Program-made: the position numbers and the translations under genes
The notes under the pieces: generated by a model
What the model saw: only the letters and a program-made list of their open reading frames with translations
Told to the model about the DNA's origin: nothing
Databases searched by the model: none
Source: an uncultured bacterium
GTDB lineage: Bacteria; Bacillota; Clostridia; Oscillospirales; Oscillospiraceae
Reading direction: 5' to 3'
Length of the DNA stretch: 5,177 nucleotides
Assembly (NCBI GenBank): GCA_949288405.1
Contig: CASEKM010000125.1
Span: 1 to 5,177 of the forward strand
Shown here: piece after piece, positions 1-3,981 of the stretch
How positions within the stretch are numbered: the first letter of the stretch is position 1
Layout of the letters: every line of letters starts with the position of its first letter

Positions 1-678
1 AAGGACAACACCCTGGACACCCGCCAGTTCCAGGTGGCCCTGAAGCGGCTGCGCCAGTACTCCGGCCTGGTGGACCTGCCCCCCACGGAATTCGACGTGG
101 ACAACACCATCCAGGACACGGCGGAGCAGGGCGGCATGCTCACCGTGCGCTACAAGCGCCCCAGGCAGAACACGGTGAAGGTGCTGCTGCTCATGGACTC
201 GGGCGGGTCCATGGACTACTACGCCCAGCTGTGCTCCGCCCTGTTCCAGGCGGTGAGCAAGGTGGGCCACTTCAAGGACCTGAAGGTGTACTACTTCCAC
301 AACTGCCCCTATGGCCGGGTGTACACCGACCCCCGCCTGCTCCCCTCCGGCTCCCAGCCCACCGACTGGCTGCTGTCCAACCTGTCCTCGGAGTACAAGG
401 TGATCTTTGTGGGGGACGCCCAGATGGCCCCCTACGAGCTCACCGGCGGCTGGTACTACGACCGGAACCGGGACCCCAGCCTGCCCCGGTGCGGCCTGGA
501 CTGGCTGCTGCGCTTCCGGGACAAGTACCCCCATGTGATCTGGCTCAACCCCAGCGACCGGCCCAGCTGGGGCCAGTACTGGTGCGAGACCTATGACAAG
601 ATCGCCGGCGTCTTCCCCATGTTCCCCCTGACGGTGCAGGGGCTGGAGGACGGCATGAAGAAGCTGCTGGCCCGGTGA
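1..678 (+). CDS. VWA (CoxE-like, COG3825-type) domain protein, C-terminal part; 5' end outside window
   Basis: Frame 1 is open from the first base to a TGA at 676-678, giving 225 visible residues. The reading frame continues upstream of the GTG at 34, and the residues before it (TLDTRQFQVALKRLR) look like conserved family sequence, so the gene is 5'-truncated by the window and does not start at 34. Visible residues 66-70 (DSGGS, in LLLMDSGGSMD) occupy the place of the metal-ion-dependent adhesion site. The classical DxSxS has a Gly in place of the first Ser, and as I recall DxGGSM is normal for this CoxE-like group. Further family-like stretches are YYFHNCPYGRVYTDPR, VGDAQMAPYEL and VFPMFPLT near the C-terminus. 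Family members are about 390-400 residues, so roughly 170 N-terminal residues are missing. They are soluble proteins often encoded beside a MoxR-type AAA+ ATPase and are thought to act as metal-dependent partners of it, with unclear substrates. A MoxR gene just upstream is a prediction, not seen here. Confidence 0.87.
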   Translation, partial: KDNTLDTRQFQVALKRLRQYSGLVDLPPTEFDVDNTIQDTAEQGGMLTVRYKRPRQNTVKVLLLMDSGGSMDYYAQLCSALFQAVSKVGHFKDLKVYYFHNCPYGRVYTDPRLLPSGSQPTDWLLSNLSSEYKVIFVGDAQMAPYELTGGWYYDRNRDPSLPRCGLDWLLRFRDKYPHVIWLNPSDRPSWGQYWCETYDKIAGVFPMFPLTVQGLEDGMKKLLAR

Positions 679-694
679 CCGGAGTGGCGGCGCA

Positions 695-737
695 AAAGCC
701 CCCGGGGGACGGAATCTTCCGTCCCCCGGGGGGCTTT
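695..737. terminator. GC-rich hairpin between convergent genes, probable bidirectional terminator
   Basis: The left arm (695-714) and right arm (717-737) pair over about 20 bp, with one extra G in the right arm, around a tiny AT-containing loop. The core is a C5G5 run facing C5G6, flanked by AAAG and CTTT. The hairpin begins 17 nt after the VWA stop and lies 36 nt beyond the stop of the minus-strand gene, the expected place for a shared terminator of convergent genes. U-tracts are short: CTTTGGT on the plus strand and CTTTTG on the minus strand. Termination efficiency is therefore uncertain, but the stem is very stable. Confidence 0.75.
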
Positions 738-772
738 GGTCTAAAGCGGCATCGTTCGCCGGGAAGAAGGGC

Positions 773-2854
773 TCAGTACAGGCCGAAGTAGTAATCCCAG
801 AACCAGTCGTAGTCGCTGCTGCTGGAGCTGGGAGCGCTGCCCGCCTCGTCCTCGTGCTTGATGGAGCCGCCGGTCTGATAGGCGGCATCGGTCCAGCGGT
901 CATAGGTGGCCACCACGGCGGTCACGTCGTCGTCCAGCTTGGTGGGCTCGCTGCCGCTGTACAGGTACAGGGTGCCCGTCTGGTGCTTGCCGCTGTACTC
1001 GCCCAGATACAGGACCGTGTTGTTGGCGGTCAGGGCCATTTCGTGGACGTCCTCGGCGATGGTCGCGGCCTCGCCGTCATAGATGCGCAGGGTGCCGTAG
1101 TCGTCCTCGTCGTTCCAGTCGGTGAAGTAGATCAGGCTGCCGTTCTCCATGTACTGATAGCTGGAGACGTTGTAGTCCACCTCCTGGCCGTTCAGGCACA
1201 GGTCGCCCTCGCCGTCCTTCATGTTCTTGCGGGTGATCAGGCTGCCGTCCTCCTGCAGGCTGTAGCTGTACACGTCCAGCTCCACCTCTTCGGGGGCGCC
1301 CACCTGGTCGCCGTCCACGGTCACCTTGTACAGGTCGCCGGTGTCCCCCTCCTCCGACAGGTTATCCATGTAGTAGATGGTCTTGCCCTCGGCGTCCATC
1401 TGGAAGCTCTCGGCGTCGTCGGTCTCCAGGGCCAGCATGGTGCTGCCGGCGATCACATAGTACTGGGTGCCGGTGTTCAGCATCTCCCGCACCCGGCTCT
1501 CCGCCTCATAGGCGTAGTCGATCTCCGAGAGCTTCACCTTGCTGGCGGAGGCCTCGTCCCGGACCTCGGCCAGCACCACCGCCTTGTCCGCGGCGGAGGC
1601 GGTCAGCCAGCTGTAGGCCAGGGAGTCGGTGACCAGGGTCTCCTCGGTGCCGTTGTAGTAGTAGAGCTCATAGCGGTTCTGCTGGATGGTGGACTCCTTC
1701 AGCTCCTCCCGCATCTCGTCCCGGTCCAGCTTATCCCGGTAGGCGTTGTAGGCCTCCATCTGCTGGTCCCGCTGGGCCTTGGCGGCCTGATAGGCCTCGG
1801 TGGTGTCATAGTCGAAGGACCACACATAGTCGGGGTACTCCACCGGCTGCATGGCCGCGTCGGAGGAAGCCAGATCGTCCTCGATGTAGTCCATCACGGA
1901 CAGCTCGTCGCTGGCGGACTTGGTGTAGTACAGCTCGCCGGAGTCAAAGATCCGCACCACGCTGTTCACGTCGGAGGTGATCTTCGCCGGGTCCTCCGTG
2001 CCGCTCTGGCGGTACAGGGCGTCGTCCTTCAGATAGAGCACCTGGCTCAGGTCGTCGGACACGTCCTCGATGTCGGTGACGTTGCTGATGAGCTTCTCGC
2101 TCTCCCCGCCGGAGGTCCAGCGGTAGTAGCCGTCCTCCTCGGTGAAATAGGTGACGGTCTTGCCGTCATTGGTGACCCAGAACTTCTCCACGCCGGAGGC
2201 GATGCGCTCCTTGTCGGTGAGGTCGCTCTGGTACAGGTCGCCCTCCTTCAGATAGGTGACCAGGGTGCCGCTGGTGTTGATGGCGTAGTCATCCATATCG
2301 GTGTCCACCCGGGTGGCCTCTCCCTCCGGGTCGCCGGTCTCCCGGTAATAGATGGCGTCGCCGCCCCGGTCGGGGAAGAAGACGCGCTTGCCGTCCTCGC
2401 TCATCATCACCATCAGACTCAGGGCGAGGGCGTCGGAGGGGGTGGCCTCCTCCCCGTCCGTCAGGTCGGAGGTGATCTCCCAGTCCCCGTCCTCCTTCAA
2501 ATTGGTGTACACCAGCTGGTCGTCCTTCAGGTACAGGGCGTAGTCGGCGGCGCTCCCGCCGCCGCCCATCAGCGTGGCGGCCGCCGCCACGATCACGATG
2601 GCGGCCACCACGCCGCCGCCGATCATCAGGGCCTTCTTGGGGGGCGCCTGGAACCCCTTCTTCTCCGGCTCCGCCTGTAGAGACGCGCCGCACTTGGGGC
2701 AGTGCTCCGCCCCGGCCGGGACCGCCTCGCCGCACTTGGGGCAGAAGGACGCTCCCCCGCCGCCGGCCTCTCCGCCGGACAGCTGGGCCCCGCAGGAGCC
2801 GCAGAACGCGGCGCCGTCCGGGAGCTCGTTTCCGCACTTAGGACATGTCGCCAT
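773..2854 (-). CDS. Double zinc-ribbon membrane protein with large extracytoplasmic beta-propeller-like region
   Basis: The protein has 693 residues from ATG at 2854 to TGA at 775-773. Two zinc ribbons sit at the N-terminus: C4-C7/C18-C21 and C38-C41/C52-C55, each CxxCG-x10-CxxCG. A charged linker (about 60-74, EKKGFQAPPKK) leads into one hydrophobic helix at about 75-96 followed by GGGGS. Positive charges before the helix suggest ribbons inside and the C-terminal part outside. The rest is acidic, Tyr-rich and beta-rich, with recurring strand units such as YLKDDALY and GTLYLYSG, reminiscent of TolB/DUF5050-type propellers. A helical, charged insert lies at about 351-393. The tail is a Ser run then an aromatic segment, DYDWFWDYYFGLY. 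I do not recognise a specific family and assign no function; sensing or envelope surveillance would be speculation. The start was chosen because AGGAGG at 2869-2864 is 9 nt from ATG 2854 and MATCPKCGNEL is a typical zinc-ribbon opening. ATG 2860 (3-nt spacing) is a possible alternative. Confidence 0.85.
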   Translation of the reverse strand: MATCPKCGNELPDGAAFCGSCGAQLSGGEAGGGGASFCPKCGEAVPAGAEHCPKCGASLQAEPEKKGFQAPPKKALMIGGGVVAAIVIVAAAATLMGGGGSAADYALYLKDDQLVYTNLKEDGDWEITSDLTDGEEATPSDALALSLMVMMSEDGKRVFFPDRGGDAIYYRETGDPEGEATRVDTDMDDYAINTSGTLVTYLKEGDLYQSDLTDKERIASGVEKFWVTNDGKTVTYFTEEDGYYRWTSGGESEKLISNVTDIEDVSDDLSQVLYLKDDALYRQSGTEDPAKITSDVNSVVRIFDSGELYYTKSASDELSVMDYIEDDLASSDAAMQPVEYPDYVWSFDYDTTEAYQAAKAQRDQQMEAYNAYRDKLDRDEMREELKESTIQQNRYELYYYNGTEETLVTDSLAYSWLTASAADKAVVLAEVRDEASASKVKLSEIDYAYEAESRVREMLNTGTQYYVIAGSTMLALETDDAESFQMDAEGKTIYYMDNLSEEGDTGDLYKVTVDGDQVGAPEEVELDVYSYSLQEDGSLITRKNMKDGEGDLCLNGQEVDYNVSSYQYMENGSLIYFTDWNDEDDYGTLRIYDGEAATIAEDVHEMALTANNTVLYLGEYSGKHQTGTLYLYSGSEPTKLDDDVTAVVATYDRWTDAAYQTGGSIKHEDEAGSAPSSSSSDYDWFWDYYFGLY

Positions 2855-2863
2855 TTTCATTCT

Positions 2864-2870
2864 CCTCCTT
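2864..2870 (-). promoter_or_regulatory. Ribosome-binding site that fixes the start of the zinc-ribbon gene
   Basis: The minus strand reads AAGGAGG here, a perfect Shine-Dalgarno sequence. It is 9 nt before ATG 2854 and only 3 nt before ATG 2860. An in-frame GTG at 2878 lies upstream of it and would translate through the SD itself, so that longer start is unlikely. Confidence 0.85.
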
Positions 2871-2896
2871 AAAATCACATTTCAGACAAAACCGCT

Positions 2897-2956
2897 CCGG
2901 GTCCGCCCTGACGGACCGCCCGGCTCCAGCCCCCTCCGCCCTGCCCCAGGGGGCAG
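2897..2956 (-). repeat. Two short GC-rich inverted repeats in the putative 5' leader of the zinc-ribbon gene
   Basis: GGTCCG at 2900-2905 pairs with CGGACC at 2912-2917 around a 6-nt loop. CTGCCC at 2941-2946 pairs with GGGCAG at 2951-2956 around a 4-nt loop. Both would fold in the RNA leader if transcription begins near 2998. Such hairpins arise easily in DNA this GC-rich, and no known riboswitch fold is recognised. Confidence 0.4.
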
Positions 2957-3004
2957 CGGAAAACCCAGTTTATTTCCCGGGGAGGCGGCCGCTGTCTTGC
3001 TCTT

Positions 3005-3033
3005 ACTTTACAACATTTTGGCGATAAAAACAA
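3005..3033 (-). promoter_or_regulatory. Candidate sigma-A promoter for the zinc-ribbon gene
   Basis: On the minus strand, TTGTTT (3033-3028) is followed after exactly 17 nt by TAAAGT (3010-3005), in an AT-rich island within GC-rich DNA. Predicted initiation is near 2998, giving a leader of about 145 nt before ATG 2854. The -35 matches the consensus at the first three bases only, so this is a moderate prediction. Confidence 0.45.
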
Positions 3034-3137
3034 TATGCTGGCTGCATAGTCCCGGATTTTTTCGCACTTTTTACAAGACTTTCCTGATTTCCGCCCTTTG
3101 CCCTTCTCCCGCGCCTGCGCCGCCGCGCCGGATATTT

Positions 3138-3177
3138 CCCGCCCCGGCCCGCCTCACCCCGCCCCGCTCTCTCCCCC
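3138..3177 (-). other. G-run tract with G-quadruplex potential (minus strand)
   Basis: The minus strand carries six runs of three to five G within 40 nt. They are the complements of C runs at 3138-3140, 3142-3145, 3148-3150, 3157-3160, 3162-3165 and 3173-3177. The gaps are 1, 2, 6, 1 and 7 nt, which satisfies the usual G3+N1-7 rule several ways. The tract lies between the two divergent promoters. It may only reflect a strand-skewed, GC-rich spacer. Confidence 0.5.
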
Positions 3178-3226
3178 GCTTCGGGAATTTGAGCGGAAAA
3201 ACTTCCACAAAAACGGGACTTTTTTC

Positions 3227-3255
3227 TTTACATTCGGGAAAAACTGTGATATAGT
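3227..3255 (+). promoter_or_regulatory. Strong extended -10 sigma-A promoter for rpsO
   Basis: TTTACA (3227-3232) is separated by exactly 17 nt from TATAGT (3250-3255), and TGA at 3247-3249 supplies the TGn extended -10 element. Each hexamer has a single mismatch to consensus. The promoter sits in an A/T-rich stretch. Predicted start is about 3262, leaving a leader of about 117 nt before rpsO. This is the best promoter in the window and suits a highly expressed ribosomal-protein gene. Confidence 0.82.
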
Positions 3256-3261
3256 ATCCCA

Positions 3262-3378
3262 GCGTCAAACGCACCCCACCGGCTTCGTTTCAGGAGACAG
3301 CCCGGACAGGCGTCCGGGGCTTCCCCCGCCTGTTACGCAGCCCCTTGGGCATAGATTTTTTGAAAGGTGGAATTTCCC
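3262..3378 (+). promoter_or_regulatory. Structured rpsO leader with competing hairpins, possible S15 autoregulatory element
   Basis: Hairpin A pairs GCCCGGAC (3300-3307) with GTCCGGGGC (3312-3320), 8 bp with one bulge and loop AGGC. Pairing B joins ACAGGCG (3306-3312) and CGCCTGT (3327-3333), a perfect 7 bp that competes with A. Pairing T joins 3312-3321 with 3339-3350, about 10 bp including one G-U and a 2-nt TT bulge, and is followed 5 nt later by six T (3356-3361), terminator-like. The AGGC loop of A could also pair with GCCT at 3328-3331 as a pseudoknot. CCACC (3276-3280) is complementary to GGTGG in the Shine-Dalgarno region (3366-3370). S15 represses its own mRNA through leader structures in several bacteria. 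That this leader does so is an inference from the foldings; no known S15 motif was matched. Confidence 0.5.
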
Positions 3379-3645
3379 ATGATCCGCAAGGACGAAAAGA
3401 CGGCCGTTATCGAGGCCAACCGCATCCACGAGACCGACACCGGCTCCCCCGAGGTGCAGATCGCCATTCTCACCGCCCGCATCAACGAGCTCACCGAGCA
3501 CCTGAAGATCCACAAGCAGGACAACCACTCCCGCCGCGGCCTGCTGAAGATGGTCGGTAAGCGCCGCAAGATGCTGGACTACCTGGCCAAGAAGGACGTG
3601 GAGCGCTACCGCGCCATCATCGCCAAGCTGGGCATCCGTAAGTAA
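3379..3645 (+). CDS. rpsO: Small ribosomal subunit protein S15
   Basis: This complete gene encodes 88 residues, the standard bacterial S15 length. S15 is a primary binder of the 16S rRNA central domain (the h20-h21-h22 three-way junction) during 30S assembly and later forms an intersubunit contact. Recognisable family sequence includes TGSPEVQIA (21-29), RINELTEHL (34-42), HKQDNHSRRGLL (45-56), KRRKMLDYL (61-69) and the C-terminal YRAIIAKLGIRK. The residues known to contact rRNA in the family are present: T21, G22, Q27, R34, H41, D48, S51 and Y68. The start is ATG 3379, placed 8 nt after AAGGTGG at 3364-3370. An in-frame GTG at 3367 lies inside that SD and would add four residues foreign to S15. 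The gene has its own strong promoter and structured leader, and precedes pnp in the conserved rpsO-pnp order. TAA stop. Confidence 0.98.
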   Translation: MIRKDEKTAVIEANRIHETDTGSPEVQIAILTARINELTEHLKIHKQDNHSRRGLLKMVGKRRKMLDYLAKKDVERYRAIIAKLGIRK

Positions 3646-3656
3646 TTGTTTGCCTT

Positions 3657-3688
3657 CATAGGGCAGCGTTTTACCACGCTGCCCTATG
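3657..3688 (+). terminator. 13-bp stem-loop after rpsO, likely partial terminator or processing site
   Basis: A perfect 13-bp inverted repeat (3657-3669 with 3676-3688) encloses a 6-nt loop and starts 12 nt after the rpsO stop. The sequence after it, TTCGCATATAAAA, lacks a real U-tract, so a strong intrinsic terminator is doubtful. In E. coli the equivalent spacer carries a leaky terminator and RNase III sites, allowing read-through into pnp. The same logic is plausible here but inferred. Confidence 0.6.
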
Positions 3689-3760
3689 TTCGCATATAAA
3701 ACCAACACACAGCCAGGAGCGTCAGCGCGTTTTTAGCAGTTGAATATGGGCCTGTTCTGG

Positions 3761-3773
3761 GTGTCAGGGACAC
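3761..3773. repeat. Short perfect inverted repeat GTGTC-AGG-GACAC
   Basis: Five-base arms at 3761-3765 and 3769-3773 surround AGG. The first eight bases, GTGTCAGG, recur directly at 3882-3889 on the far side of the REP-like pair. The two copies bracket the element loosely (about 30 nt and 14 nt from its ends), so they are not an adjacent target-site duplication. Could be chance. Confidence 0.35.
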
Positions 3774-3794
3774 CTCTTGCCGAGAACTTCCGCC

Positions 3795-3868
3795 GTAGGG
3801 GCGCACATTGTGCGCCCGCAGATTGGCCAAGCGGTTTGGAAAAACGGGCGCACAATGTGCGCCCCTAC
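3795..3868. repeat. REPIN-like element: inverted pair of GTAG-headed REP palindromes
   Basis: A 24-bp perfect inverted repeat (3795-3818 and 3845-3868) flanks a 26-nt spacer. Each arm begins at its outer end with GTAG and continues with a nested 19-nt palindrome, GGGCGCACA-T-TGTGCGCCC in the left copy (3799-3817). A 5' GTAG followed by a short palindrome is the hallmark of REP sequences mobilised by RAYT (REP-associated HUH tyrosine transposase, IS200/IS605-related), and two inverted REPs form a REPIN. No transposase gene is present here, so the element would be non-autonomous and depend on a RAYT elsewhere. In RNA the whole element folds as a 24-bp duplex. The structure is seen directly; the REPIN assignment is inferred from it and needs a genome-wide copy count. 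Confidence 0.72.
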
Positions 3869-3937
3869 ACACGCCGCGCCTGTGTCAGGTAGTCTTTGCC
3901 GTCTTTCCCCCGGACCCGTATTCAAGTGCTAAAAGGT

Positions 3938-3979
3938 GTTGTCCGCTCCGGCATGAAAAATCTTCAAAAGGAGGACAAC
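3938..3979 (+). promoter_or_regulatory. Potential hairpin sequestering the pnp Shine-Dalgarno sequence
   Basis: GTTGTCC (3938-3944) pairs perfectly with GGACAAC (3973-3979). After a 2-nt bulge (GC, 3945-3946), TCC (3947-3949) pairs with GGA (3970-3972). The combined 10-bp helix would cover five of the six bases of the SD AGGAGG (3969-3974) around a 20-nt A-rich loop. It could limit translation initiation of pnp, but function is inferred from pairing only. Confidence 0.45.
3969..3974 (+). promoter_or_regulatory. Ribosome-binding site of pnp
   Basis: AGGAGG, preceded by AAA, lies 7 nt before ATG 3982, an optimal Gram-positive SD. It fixes the pnp start. Five of its six bases lie in the right arm of the hairpin described at 3938-3979. 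Confidence 0.9.
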
Positions 3980-3981
3980 CC

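Noticed and set aside
34..36. GTG at 34 as start of the VWA gene
   Set aside because: The frame is open upstream and the preceding residues fit the family. No SD is seen before it, and the remaining length is about half of the family norm.
854..2680. Very long open frame (608 codons) on the plus strand opposite the zinc-ribbon gene
   Set aside because: Its translation is low-complexity (Val/Gly/Leu/His-rich), as expected for the antisense of a GC-rich gene with biased third positions. It has no recognisable domain, and the minus-strand frame has zinc ribbons, a membrane helix and an ideal SD.
2574..3254. Plus-strand open frame crossing the zinc-ribbon start and the intergenic region
   Set aside because: The product is Pro/Ala/Ser-rich without a domain, has no SD, and overlaps the antisense of a real gene and the rpsO promoter.
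3367..3378. Upstream GTG start for rpsO adding MEFP
   Set aside because: The GTG is inside the Shine-Dalgarno sequence. ATG 3379 gives the standard 88-residue S15 at the right spacing.
3265..3708. Minus-strand open frame opposite rpsO and its leader
   Set aside because: It is antisense to a certain S15 gene, without homology-like motifs or an SD.
3795..3868. CRISPR array
   Set aside because: There are only two copies, and they are inverted rather than direct, with a single 26-nt spacer.
3684..3872. 62-codon minus-strand frame through the REP-like pair
   Set aside because: It is made largely of the inverted repeat and flanking spacer, with no SD and no protein-like features.
3896..3924. Possible pnp promoter TTGCCG-N17-TATTCA
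   Set aside because: The spacing is right, but the -10 matches consensus at only three of six positions and the spacer is C-rich. Too weak to annotate.
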